Origin: Lactonifactor longoviformis DSM 17459
GTDB taxonomy: Bacteria; Bacillota; Clostridia; Lachnospirales; Lachnospiraceae
Assembly: GCF_900129135.1 (NCBI RefSeq)
Contig: NZ_FQVI01000032.1
Span: 1 to 40,534 of the forward strand
DNA: 40,534 nucleotides
Direction: 5' to 3'
Shown: piece after piece, positions 8,137-16,261 of the stretch
Position numbering within the stretch: the first letter of the stretch is position 1
How the letters are laid out: each line of letters starts with the position of its first letter
Notes under the pieces: model-generated
Told to the model about the DNA's origin: nothing
What the model saw: the letters and a program-made list of their open reading frames with translations, nothing else
The model's database searches: none
Made by a program: the position numbers and the translations under genes

Positions 8137-8877
8137 ATGGAAGAAAAAGCACCCAAGTATTATGTGATAAAAAAGGATATTATCAGGAAAATTGAGACGG
8201 AGGAGTATACTGCGGGGGAAACCATACCCAGCGAGCGGATCCTTATGGATTACTATCAGGTGAGCAGGATTACCATCCGCAAGGCCGTGGATGAACTGGT
8301 TATGGAGGGATATCTGTATAAGGTGCAGGGAAAAGGCACCTATGTAAAGACAGATGAGAACAGCCATGACTTATTTGCCATTACAAGCTGTACAGAGGAT
8401 GTCAGGAAGATGGGGATGACCCCTACGAAACGAGTGATTGTATCTCAGATAGTGCCTGCAGACAGGAGCAGGGCGAAAGCACTGGGACTTCTTCCGGGGG
8501 AGGAAGTTTTCCGCCTTGGCAGGGTATTGTATGCCAGCGGGGAGCCGTTGAATTACACGGTGACAAATCTCCCGTATAAGCTTTTTCCCAGGATAGACCG
8601 GCATGATTTTGCGGCAGAGTCCCTGTACGAGACCCTGAACAGTGAGTACGGCTGTACGCTTACAAAGGCGAGAAGAACTCTGGAAGCTGTTTTGGCTACA
8701 GACGAGATCGCCGAGTATCTGGACATAGGGGTGGGTATGCCTCTCATTAAGTTTGGATGTACGACTTATGGAATGATGGACGGGGAGGAACTTCCGGTGG
8801 AACGTTTCCACTGTTATTACCGGACAGACAAATATAAATTCTATATTGATCAGATAGCATCAGAAAATAACGCTTAA
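8137..8877 (+). CDS. GntR-family regulator with UTRA domain (copy 1)
   Basis: This 246-residue repressor-type regulator has an N-terminal winged helix (about residues 8-70, with IPSERILMDYYQVSRITIRK) and a C-terminal UTRA ligand domain (about 90-240), the HutC/FarR architecture. Such proteins usually bind a small metabolite, often a sugar phosphate or nucleoside-related compound, and release DNA. The start chosen is the ATG at 8137, preceded by GAGAGGG; an in-frame GTG 48 bp upstream lacks a comparable site. It is transcribed divergently from the hybrid kinase and ends at a strong terminator, so it appears monocistronic. It is a clear full-length paralogue of the regulator at 9167, sharing DLFAITSCTEDV and LNYTVT segments, and so may bind a related ligand or the same operators. 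Confidence 0.88.
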   Translation: MEEKAPKYYVIKKDIIRKIETEEYTAGETIPSERILMDYYQVSRITIRKAVDELVMEGYLYKVQGKGTYVKTDENSHDLFAITSCTEDVRKMGMTPTKRVIVSQIVPADRSRAKALGLLPGEEVFRLGRVLYASGEPLNYTVTNLPYKLFPRIDRHDFAAESLYETLNSEYGCTLTKARRTLEAVLATDEIAEYLDIGVGMPLIKFGCTTYGMMDGEELPVERFHCYYRTDKYKFYIDQIASENNA

Positions 8878-8895
8878 CGTAAAATAATGGAACAG

Positions 8896-8947
8896 ACAGA
8901 ACCAGTTTTCCAAAAGGCAGGGCCTTGGGAAACTGGTTCTGTTTTTC
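8896..8947 (+). terminator. Intrinsic terminator after first GntR gene
   Basis: ACAGAACCAGTTTTCC and GGAAACTGGTTCTGT form a 15-bp stem with a single bulged T, followed by TTTT. It separates the first regulator from the operon headed by the second. Confidence 0.85.
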
Positions 8948-9062
8948 CCCTGAACCAATGGGGAACATGCTGCAAAATAAAAAAGATAAAATTTTTCTTG
9001 TAGAAATTTTATGGATAAAATTGTAGAAAATCACCAAAAAACTAAAATATCAGGGTAATCTA

Positions 9063-9090
9063 TTGACAAAAACGGATAAAGGAGTAATAT
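9063..9090 (+). promoter_or_regulatory. Sigma-A-type promoter of the nucleoside-type operon
   Basis: A consensus TTGACA at 9063-9068 is followed after 16 bp by TAATAT (9085-9090). It lies about 75 bp upstream of the second GntR start, leaving a leader long enough to hold an operator. It is the best promoter candidate for the long operon 9167-20193. Confidence 0.6.
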
Positions 9091-9110
9091 AAAAGCACAA
9101 GTGGTCATGA

Positions 9111-9126
9111 CGACATAACGACATAA
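9111..9126 (+). promoter_or_regulatory. Tandem CGACATAA repeat, possible operator
   Basis: CGACATAA occurs twice back to back (9111-9118 and 9119-9126), roughly 20 bp after the predicted -10 element. This position would suit a repressor site, with the adjacent GntR/UTRA protein as the natural candidate. GntR operators are more often inverted repeats, so the assignment is tentative. Confidence 0.4.
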
Positions 9127-9166
9127 TATGATGAGCTGAACAATACAAGAAAAAGGCAGGGAGAAG

Positions 9167-9895
9167 ATGGAGGAAGAACACATACCCAAGTATTTCTCAC
9201 TAAAAAGAGACATTATTCAAAAGATTGAAATGGAAGAATATGCAGGAGACTTGCCCATACCCAGTGAAAGGGAAATGATGGAGAGCTACCAGGTAAGCAG
9301 GATTACCGTGCGCAAGGCCATTGATGAACTGGTGAAAGAAGGATATTTATATAAGGTCCAGGGAAAAGGTACTTATGTAAAATCCGATGAGAACAGCCAG
9401 GATCTGTTTGCCATTACCAGCTGTACGGAAGACGTACTGCGGCTGGGACTCCAGCCCTCCAAGCGGTTAGTGACGGCAGAATACATACCTGCGGACAGCA
9501 AGAGGGCAAAGACGCTTCATATTACTACAGATGACCGGGTTTTCCGTATGGGCAGAATTCTGTACGCCCAGGGAGAACCGCTGAATTACACGGTCACTTA
9601 TCTGCCGGAAAAGCTATTCTCCGGCATCGATCAATACGATTTTGTGAATGAATCTCTGTATCATGTCATTCCCCGCCAGTATGGGATACGCATAACCAAG
9701 GCCAGGAGAACCATAGAAGCAGTTCTTGCCAAGGACGAGATTGCGGAATATCTGGACATTGAGGAGGGAATGCCGATTATACTCTTCGGTTGTACAACCA
9801 GTGGCATTGTAAATGGGATGGAAGTTCCTATCGAGTACTTTAAGTGCTACTACAGGACAGATAAGTTTAAGTTTTCTATTAACCAGATAAGATAA
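9167..9895 (+). CDS. GntR-family regulator with UTRA domain (copy 2)
   Basis: This 242-residue regulator has an N-terminal winged helix (about residues 7-68, with IPSEREMMESYQVSRITVRK) and a UTRA effector domain (about 85-240). Its start lies after GGGAGAAG. It is the first gene of the operon, 14 bp before the substrate-binding lipoprotein gene, so it most likely controls its own operon in response to the imported compound or a metabolite of it. It is closely similar along its whole length to the regulator at 8137, which points to a local duplication followed by divergence. The ligand is not known. Confidence 0.88.
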   Translation: MEEEHIPKYFSLKRDIIQKIEMEEYAGDLPIPSEREMMESYQVSRITVRKAIDELVKEGYLYKVQGKGTYVKSDENSQDLFAITSCTEDVLRLGLQPSKRLVTAEYIPADSKRAKTLHITTDDRVFRMGRILYAQGEPLNYTVTYLPEKLFSGIDQYDFVNESLYHVIPRQYGIRITKARRTIEAVLAKDEIAEYLDIEEGMPIILFGCTTSGIVNGMEVPIEYFKCYYRTDKFKFSINQIR

Positions 9896-9909
9896 AGGAG
9901 GAAGAAAGG

Positions 9910-11106
9910 ATGAAAAAAGGAACAAAGAAATTTTTAGGAGGATTACTGGCTGCTGTGATGGCTGTAGGTATGCTTGCAGGCTGCGGAGGTGATTCCGGGA
10001 AGGAAGACGGAAAGGAAGCGGCAGCAGGGGGCAGCGATGTTAAGATGGCTATCGTATGCTCTAACTCCGGACAGAACGACAACGGGTATAACCAGTCAGC
10101 CTGCACAGAGGGAAAAGAGATTGCAAAGGAACTGGGGGCAGAGTGCAAGATTGTGGAACCGGTAAACGGGGTTCCGGCAGCTCTGGAAACTCTGGCAGAG
10201 GATGGTTATAATCTTATCTTTAGCCTGGAGTATGATTTTGATGCTTTAATCAAAGGCGTTGGAGGAGCGAAACCCATCGCAGAGCAGTATCCGGATACCT
10301 GGTTCGTGGTATTTAACGACAATCCCAACAGAGACGATAAAGGGGAAACAATCCATGACAATGTAATCTCTGTACTGTTTGATGTGCACGAAGCATCCTA
10401 CCTGGCAGGATACCTGTCTGTGTATATGAATGAAAATATGGATAAGCTGTTCCCAGAAGGGTATTCTTTAACTCCGTTAGATCAGTCCAGAGGAATCGGA
10501 TTCATCGGAGGAACAAACTCCAACGGTATTCTGTTTTACTCCTACGGATTTATCCAGGGAATCAACAAGGCAGCAGAGGAATTAAATGTAAACTATGATT
10601 ATTATGCAAAATACGATGCAGGATTTACAGATCCCGCACTGGGAAGCACTGTGGCAGGAACATTCTATGAAAGCGGAGCCAATGTGGTTTTTGCAGATGC
10701 CGGCGTGGTAGGTGACGGAATCACTTCTAAGGCAAAGGAAGTAGGTAAGATTGCCATCCAGACAGATGCGAATCTGGACGATCAGCAGCCCGGACATGTA
10801 TTAACCAGTGTGCTGAAGATCACAGGAGTGCCGGTAAAAACAATTACTCAGGCATTTGCAGACGGAAAGATTAATGAGATGGAAAAGGAACAGAGCTACA
10901 ATCTTGCCTCCGGCGCGACAGGCATTACCGATTTGGCAGAAATGAGTAAGCATGTGGCAGATTCTGCTGCATGGGACGAGATAAAAGCTAAGACAGATGA
11001 AATCAGTAAGCAGATTCAGGACGGATCCATTGATGTTGTTAATAAGCAAATCGGAGAAGAATTCGATCCCGCAACCTGCCCTCATGTTACCATTAAAACA
11101 GAGTAG
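9910..11106 (+). CDS. BMP-family substrate-binding lipoprotein (nucleoside-type ABC importer)
   Basis: A 398-residue lipoprotein with a type II signal peptide: a lysine-rich start, a hydrophobic core and lipobox LAGC with Cys25. The mature part matches the BMP/PnrA/Med family of periplasmic-type binding proteins, which bind purine or other nucleosides for ABC import. Recognisable segments are VCSNSGQNDNGYNQSA near the N-terminus, DVHEASYLAGYLS and GFIGGTNSNGI. A strong AAGGAGG site precedes the start. It is followed by the ATPase and two permease genes, the standard order of NupNOPQ/YufNOPQ-type systems. The length is slightly above that of many relatives because of a low-complexity Gly/Ala/Lys linker after the lipid-anchor cysteine. 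The family is clear; the exact nucleoside bound is not. Confidence 0.9.
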   Translation: MKKGTKKFLGGLLAAVMAVGMLAGCGGDSGKEDGKEAAAGGSDVKMAIVCSNSGQNDNGYNQSACTEGKEIAKELGAECKIVEPVNGVPAALETLAEDGYNLIFSLEYDFDALIKGVGGAKPIAEQYPDTWFVVFNDNPNRDDKGETIHDNVISVLFDVHEASYLAGYLSVYMNENMDKLFPEGYSLTPLDQSRGIGFIGGTNSNGILFYSYGFIQGINKAAEELNVNYDYYAKYDAGFTDPALGSTVAGTFYESGANVVFADAGVVGDGITSKAKEVGKIAIQTDANLDDQQPGHVLTSVLKITGVPVKTITQAFADGKINEMEKEQSYNLASGATGITDLAEMSKHVADSAAWDEIKAKTDEISKQIQDGSIDVVNKQIGEEFDPATCPHVTIKTE

Positions 11107-11121
11107 GAACAGCGGAAGAAG

Positions 11122-11145
11122 AGGGGCCTTTGAAATAAGGCCCCT
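11122..11145 (+). promoter_or_regulatory. Intercistronic hairpin between binding protein and ATPase
   Basis: AGGGGCCTT and AAGGCCCCT form a perfect 9-bp stem around TGAAAT. No T-run follows. Hairpins in this position often protect the binding-protein mRNA from 3' decay and give it higher expression than the membrane subunits; that role is inferred here. Confidence 0.65.
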
Positions 11146-11165
11146 GTCTGAAAAGGAGCAGATTC

Positions 11166-12707
11166 ATGAGTATCATACAAACGGTTGATCTAACAAAGAA
11201 GTTCGATGCCTTTGTGGCAAATGATAAAATCAATATATCGGTAGAGCCCCAGGAGATCAAGTGTATTGTGGGTGAAAACGGCGCAGGAAAATCTACCCTT
11301 ATGAACATGCTGTACGGTGCTCTGCGTCCAAGCAGCGGCAAGATTTTAATCGAGGGAAAAGAAGTAGTATTCAAAAGCCCCACAGACGCAATCAGGCATG
11401 GGATTGGTATGGTTCATCAGCACTTTAAATTGGTTCCAAGTCTTACCGTGTACGAGAATATACTTCTGGGCAGCGAGATTAATAAGACCTGGAAGGGAAG
11501 AAAGAGTCCTTTTATTGACCGGGACGCGGAGATTCAAAGAGTGAGAGATCTGATCGAACAGTACCACTTCCAAATTGATCCTCTGGAGAAGGTAGAGAAT
11601 ATCTCTGTGGGCCTGTGCCAGCAGGTGGAAATCCTCAAAATGCTGTACCGAAATGTCCGGATTCTGATCCTGGACGAGCCCACCGCGGTGCTAACACCCC
11701 AGGAGGTGGATCGCCTGATGGACAATCTGAAAGAGCTGCGGAATAATGGAAAGACAATTATCGTTATAACACATAAATTAAGAGAAGTTATGGAGCTCAG
11801 TGACAGTGTAACCGTAATCAAACAGGGGAAGGTAATCGGAAATGTGGCTACCTGTGAGACCAGTGAACAGGAACTGGCACAGATGATGGTGGGAAGGGAT
11901 GTTGTTCTCACCGTAAGCAACGAGAACGGAACGCCATGCGGGTGTGAAGTGGCCTACAGTGTAAAAGATGTATGTACTGTTAACGGAGAACAAAAGGAGA
12001 TTCTCCATGATATCTCCCTGGAAGTACACAAAGGTGAGATTCTTGGAATCGCAGGGGTGGAAGGCAACGGACAAAGTGAGCTGATTAAGGTTCTCACCGG
12101 ACTGATGACCGTAACAAAGGGGAAGGTTACCCTGTGCGGCAGTGATGTGACCAACGCCTGGCCGGATGAACTGAGAAAAAAAGGACTCGGCATTATTCCG
12201 GAGGACCGTTATGCCCAGGGGCTGTGCAGGGATATGACAATACCTGAAAACTGCATTGCCGGTTATTTTGGAAATCATGAGGTGTGCAAGTCGGGGGTGC
12301 TGCATGGCAGAACCATACGAAGGCTTGCGGACTCTTACATAGAAAAATACGATATCCGTGTTGCGGATCCGGAGGGAGAGATCTCTCAGCTTTCCGGGGG
12401 AAATGCCCAGAAAGTAATTATTGCCAGAGAGCTGGAGAATCATCCAAAGGTTATGATTGCGTGCCAGCCTACCAGAGGGGTGGATATCGGGTCTATTGAG
12501 TTTATTCACAAACAGCTGCTGAAATTCAGAAATGAGGGATATTCTGTTCTGCTCATATCCAGTGAGCTCACGGAGATTATGAGCCTGTCTGACAGAATTG
12601 CCGTTATGTATAAGGGGGCAATCATCGGTGAGGCGGATCCCAGTGTACCTGTAGAAGAAATCGGCCTTTTAATGGCAGGAGCAAAAGTCAAGGAGAGAAC
12701 CGCATGA
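11166..12707 (+). CDS. Nucleoside-type ABC importer ATPase (two NBDs)
   Basis: This 513-residue protein contains two fused ABC nucleotide-binding domains, as in RbsA/NupO-like importers. Domain 1 (about 1-240) has Walker A GENGAGKS at 36-43, a variant signature ISVGLCQQ and Walker B LILDEPTAV. Domain 2 (about 255-505) has a degenerate Walker A region (GVEGNGQSE), signature LSGGNAQK and a weak Walker B MIACQPTRG lacking the usual Asp-Glu. Such asymmetry is normal in the family, where only one site hydrolyses ATP efficiently. It lies between the binding protein and the permeases and overlaps the first permease start by four bases (ATGA), which indicates translational coupling. Confidence 0.92.
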   Translation: MSIIQTVDLTKKFDAFVANDKINISVEPQEIKCIVGENGAGKSTLMNMLYGALRPSSGKILIEGKEVVFKSPTDAIRHGIGMVHQHFKLVPSLTVYENILLGSEINKTWKGRKSPFIDRDAEIQRVRDLIEQYHFQIDPLEKVENISVGLCQQVEILKMLYRNVRILILDEPTAVLTPQEVDRLMDNLKELRNNGKTIIVITHKLREVMELSDSVTVIKQGKVIGNVATCETSEQELAQMMVGRDVVLTVSNENGTPCGCEVAYSVKDVCTVNGEQKEILHDISLEVHKGEILGIAGVEGNGQSELIKVLTGLMTVTKGKVTLCGSDVTNAWPDELRKKGLGIIPEDRYAQGLCRDMTIPENCIAGYFGNHEVCKSGVLHGRTIRRLADSYIEKYDIRVADPEGEISQLSGGNAQKVIIARELENHPKVMIACQPTRGVDIGSIEFIHKQLLKFRNEGYSVLLISSELTEIMSLSDRIAVMYKGAIIGEADPSVPVEEIGLLMAGAKVKERTA

Positions 12708-13786
12708 AAAAATCAGAAAAAAAATTCAATATTTTTCCTAAAATAGTGAATACCTTGCTGCCGGTACTGCTGGCCTTTCTGATCGGCGCCATTATCATTG
12801 CAGCCATAGGGGAAAACCCTCTGACCGTATACCGGATCATGCTGGGGAAATCCCTGTTTACTGCCAAAGGGCTTTCTAACACCCTTCACTATGCATCTCC
12901 GCTGCTGCTGACAGGTCTGGCCATAGCCATTACCTTTAAGGCCAATATTTTCAATATGGGCGTGGAAGGACAGCTGCTGCTGGGCGGTTTTTTCTCAGGC
13001 CTTGTGGGAGCCTCCCTGCAGATCGGAAGCCCGGTTCTTCACAAAATTATCTGTATGGCGGTAGGAATGCTGTTCGGTGTATTATTTGCGCTGGTTCCGG
13101 CCCTCCTGAAGGCATTTTACCATGTGGATGAGATGGTAGTTACCCTGACATTGAATTATGCCATGATTAAGATTCTGGAGTACTTGTCCTCAGGTCCTTT
13201 CAGAGAAGACGGATCCGGATATGTATGTACGCCTACCATAAAGGAAACCGCTATGTTTTCCAGACTGGGGAACTCAAAACTGACATTATTCTTTTTCATC
13301 GCCCTTGGGGTCCTGATTCTGATGGCTTTTGTGATGAGAAAGACAAAGCTTGGATATGAAGTAACTGCAATCGGTAAAAACCCAGAATTCTCAGAAGCCA
13401 CCGGCATGAGGGTGCGCAGAAAGATCATTGTCCTTATGTGTATCAGCGGTGCCCTTGCAGGTCTGGCCGGATCCGGACAGATGATGAGCGAGGCGTTTAA
13501 GTATACACTGACCTTCTCCGGGACCACCGGACTTGGATGGGACGGTATGCTCATTGCGCTTCTGGGACGCCATACTCCCGGAGGAATTCTGCTGGCGGCA
13601 GTTTTCTACAGCGGACTGAAAACAGGGGCGGATAATATTAATATGTATACCTCTGTGCCCAAGGAAATTGTGGGTGTCCTCCAGGGATTGATTATACTTT
13701 TCCTTGCAGTGCGGTTTTTTAATGAAAAATACGGATTTACCGAACGCTATAAAATGTGGAGAGAGAGCAGGAGGGTGACAGAATGA
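12704..13786 (+). CDS. Nucleoside-type ABC importer permease 1
   Basis: This 360-residue integral membrane protein has about eight to ten hydrophobic segments and matches the BPD_transp_2 family (YufP/NupP type). The conserved FKANIFNMGVEGQLLLGG segment and the later GTTGLGWDGMLIALLGR segment are characteristic. The start codon overlaps the ATPase stop as ATGA, and its own stop overlaps the next permease start in the same way. It should form the membrane channel as a heterodimer with the following permease. The C-terminus is basic and cytoplasmic. Confidence 0.9.
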   Translation: MKKSEKKFNIFPKIVNTLLPVLLAFLIGAIIIAAIGENPLTVYRIMLGKSLFTAKGLSNTLHYASPLLLTGLAIAITFKANIFNMGVEGQLLLGGFFSGLVGASLQIGSPVLHKIICMAVGMLFGVLFALVPALLKAFYHVDEMVVTLTLNYAMIKILEYLSSGPFREDGSGYVCTPTIKETAMFSRLGNSKLTLFFFIALGVLILMAFVMRKTKLGYEVTAIGKNPEFSEATGMRVRRKIIVLMCISGALAGLAGSGQMMSEAFKYTLTFSGTTGLGWDGMLIALLGRHTPGGILLAAVFYSGLKTGADNINMYTSVPKEIVGVLQGLIILFLAVRFFNEKYGFTERYKMWRESRRVTE

Positions 13787-14691
13787 ACTTCTTAGGAAAT
13801 ATTTTATATGATTCCGTATACCATGCCACACCTATATTGCTGTGTGTGCTGGGAGGTATCTTTGCCTACAAAGCCAATGTTCTGAATATTGCGCTGGAAG
13901 GTATGATGCTGGCAGGGGCATTTGTCTCCATGCTGGTCTCCTATCTCACAGGAAATATTGCCCTGGGATATCTTGCGGCTATTGCAGTCTGCCTCCTCAT
14001 CGGCCTGATTTTCTCCTTTATGACGGTTACCTATAAAGGAAATGTTATTGTGGTAGGTCTGGCTATTAATATGGTGGTTCCGGCTATAGCCGGGTTTGTG
14101 CTCCAGTATATGGAGTCCGCCAATATTCGTCTTACCTGGAAGGATGTATCGGATTTTAAAATACATATTCCGGTGATCGATAAGATTCCCATTCTCGGAG
14201 ACATCCTAAGCGGTCACACACCCATTACGTATCTCTCCTTTATAGGAATTTTCTTTATCTGGCTTCTGATGTACCGCACAAAATTCGGCATATATGTCCG
14301 GGTAGTGGGGGAAAATGAAGATGCAGCCAGGAATCTGGGACTGAATACGAATAAGTACCGCTACCTGGCAATTCTTCTGGGAGCATTCTGCTGTTCTCTG
14401 GCCGGGATCAACCTGGCGCTGGAGCGTATGGTGCTTTTTACAAACAATATGACCGCAGGCCGGGGCTTTATTGCCATCGCGGCAATCTACTGCGGCCAGG
14501 GAGATCCGGTGTCCAGCGCCCTTTATGCCATTGTATTCGGTGCGGCCAGAGCTCTGGCGGTTAATATGGGGCTTTACGCCGGTCCGGCTGCCGCCCTGTT
14601 TGATGTGATTCCTTATGTGGTCATGGGAATTGTGCTGACCATAGTGTCAATGCTCAAATACAGAAACCAAAAAGTCAGAGGATTCCATTAG
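13783..14691 (+). CDS. Nucleoside-type ABC importer permease 2
   Basis: This 302-residue membrane protein has about eight hydrophobic segments and matches the YufQ/NupQ-type permease. The YKANVLNIALEGMMLAGAF segment corresponds to the coupling motif seen in permease 1. The chosen start at 13783 follows GGAGGGTG and overlaps the upstream stop as ATGA; an in-frame ATG 27 bp earlier lies inside the previous gene and has no suitable site. With its partner it completes the importer. The following hydrolase gene starts 23 bp downstream. Confidence 0.9.
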   Translation: MNFLGNILYDSVYHATPILLCVLGGIFAYKANVLNIALEGMMLAGAFVSMLVSYLTGNIALGYLAAIAVCLLIGLIFSFMTVTYKGNVIVVGLAINMVVPAIAGFVLQYMESANIRLTWKDVSDFKIHIPVIDKIPILGDILSGHTPITYLSFIGIFFIWLLMYRTKFGIYVRVVGENEDAARNLGLNTNKYRYLAILLGAFCCSLAGINLALERMVLFTNNMTAGRGFIAIAAIYCGQGDPVSSALYAIVFGAARALAVNMGLYAGPAAALFDVIPYVVMGIVLTIVSMLKYRNQKVRGFH

Positions 14692-14714
14692 AGGTTTGAA
14701 GGAAAGGATAAGGT

Positions 14715-15281
14715 ATGTATAAGACAGCGCTGCTTATTGTAGATATGGTAAAGGATTTTACGGATCCTGAGGGATTGGTTTTCTACCCTCAGAACCGGGA
14801 GATTCTGCCCAGGATCAAAAGAGTTCTGGACAAATGCAGAGAAAAGGATGTGCTTGTAGTCTTTCTGCAGCACTGCAACAGAAAAGGAAAATTCGACCGG
14901 AAGGCTGCTTCCATGCGCCCCAACTGCATAGAAGGCAGCGGGGGAGAAGAGATTGACCCTATGCTTCCGGTTCAGGAGGAGACAGATTACGTAATCAAAA
15001 AGAGAAGATACAGTGGGTTCTTCGGTACGGACCTGGATCTGGTATTAAGAGAAAACGGGGTAAAAAATGTAATCGTTGTGGGAACAAAGACAAACTGCTG
15101 CATCCGGGCCACCATCACAGATGCCTTTTATCTGGACTATGACGGTTATGTGGTATCAGACTGTGTAGCTACCAACTCAGAGACAGTTAACCAGGTGCAT
15201 CTGGAAGACATCAGCAAATATCTGGGGACTGTGGTGGACACAGAAGAGTTGTTTGGTCTGCTGGACAGCGGGAAATTATAA
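14715..15281 (+). CDS. Isochorismatase-family cysteine hydrolase
   Basis: This 188-residue enzyme belongs to the isochorismatase-like hydrolases, which cleave C-N bonds in amides, carbamoyl groups or ureido compounds, or vinyl ethers. The expected catalytic triad is visible: Asp10 in LLIVDM, Lys96 in KRRYSGFFGT and Cys129 in TNCCIRATITDAF. A cis-peptide-type segment, GTKTN, precedes the cysteine. It lies 23 bp after the permease and 12 bp before the kinase, so it belongs to the operon. In a nucleoside-degradation setting it could act on an amide, carbamoyl or ring-opened form of the base. Nicotinamidase, ureidoacrylate hydrolase and carbamoylsarcosine hydrolase share this fold, and the sequence does not choose among them. 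Confidence 0.85.
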   Translation: MYKTALLIVDMVKDFTDPEGLVFYPQNREILPRIKRVLDKCREKDVLVVFLQHCNRKGKFDRKAASMRPNCIEGSGGEEIDPMLPVQEETDYVIKKRRYSGFFGTDLDLVLRENGVKNVIVVGTKTNCCIRATITDAFYLDYDGYVVSDCVATNSETVNQVHLEDISKYLGTVVDTEELFGLLDSGKL

Positions 15282-15293
15282 AGGGGGAAGAAC

Positions 15294-16250
15294 ATGAGAC
15301 AGATTGATGTACTAACCAGCGGATATGTAAGCATGGACCATATCATAAAGATTGCCTCGCCGGCTAAGGTTGGATATACTTCCCTGGTCACCAACCGGAA
15401 TAACGTAGATATCTTTTACGGGGGATGCTCCGTCAATATCGCTTACGGGCTGAGCCGTCTAGGACTCAATGGACTTCCGGTCCTGAGGGTCGGGGGAGAT
15501 TATATAGAGAACGGGTTTAAAGCCTTTCTGGAACAGGGGGGCGTATCCACTGAGGGCATCCGGGTCATTGAAGAGGAAGCTACTTCCGTGTGCTATCTGC
15601 TTCAGGACAATCAAAATGATCACATAACTATTTTTTATCCGGGAGCCATGGACGAGAAGTACGCACAGCCTCTGGACGATGAATTATTTCAGAATACTCG
15701 TCTGGGTGTGATTACCGTCGCATCCAGGGCAGACAATGAAGAGTTCTACCGGCAGTGCGTCCGCCATCAGGTGCCTGTTGTCTTTGGAATGAAAGATGAT
15801 TTTGACGCTTTTCCCCAGGAGTTTTTAAAGGTTCTGCTCACCGGGAGCAAGATAATATTTACCAACGAAGTGGAGCGCGGGATCATAGAGCAGATCTATG
15901 GGCTGGGGGATATCACAGAGCTTTTTTCCCTTGGAAGCGCCGAGATTATTGTGACTACCCTCGGAAAAGAGGGAAGTATCTGCTATCAGCGCACCTCTCA
16001 GGGAGTCGTAAAACATCGGATCGGGATTTGCAGGGCCGATGAGATTGCAGATGCAACGGGTTCCGGGGATGCCTACATCGCAGGCTTTCTCTATGGCTAT
16101 CTCAAGGGCATGGAGCCGGCAGAGTGCTGCAGGCTGGGCAGTGTGCTCTCCTGGTTTGTTCTTCAGGCAGAGGGGTGCTGTACAAACATGCCAACAGAGG
16201 AAGCGCTGCTGGAAAAATACAGACAGCTGCTGAAAGAAAGCGGGAAGTGA
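15294..16250 (+). CDS. PfkB-family sugar or nucleoside kinase
   Basis: This 318-residue kinase of the ribokinase/PfkB family should transfer phosphate from ATP to a hydroxyl of a sugar or nucleoside. The N-terminal GGCSVNIAYGLSRLG substrate motif and the C-terminal ADATGSGDAYIAGF motif with catalytic Asp259 are present. GGGGAAG precedes the start. Within the operon it sits between the hydrolase and the nucleoside phosphorylase, so it may phosphorylate the released pentose or the intact nucleoside. Members of this broad group include ribokinase, pseudouridine kinase and adenosine kinase. No neighbouring C-glycosidase (PsuG) is present, which argues against simple pseudouridine breakdown. Confidence 0.87.
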   Translation: MRQIDVLTSGYVSMDHIIKIASPAKVGYTSLVTNRNNVDIFYGGCSVNIAYGLSRLGLNGLPVLRVGGDYIENGFKAFLEQGGVSTEGIRVIEEEATSVCYLLQDNQNDHITIFYPGAMDEKYAQPLDDELFQNTRLGVITVASRADNEEFYRQCVRHQVPVVFGMKDDFDAFPQEFLKVLLTGSKIIFTNEVERGIIEQIYGLGDITELFSLGSAEIIVTTLGKEGSICYQRTSQGVVKHRIGICRADEIADATGSGDAYIAGFLYGYLKGMEPAECCRLGSVLSWFVLQAEGCCTNMPTEEALLEKYRQLLKESGK

Positions 16251-16261
16251 GGAGAGAAAAT

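Noticed and set aside
11778-12509. Minus-strand frame of about 240 codons opposite the ABC ATPase
   Set aside because: Antisense of strongly conserved ATPase motifs; no supporting signals.
16124-16261. Longer N-terminus for the nucleoside phosphorylase
   Set aside because: It would overlap the kinase gene by over 100 bp; ATG 16262 has a good ribosome binding site and the family-typical N-terminus.
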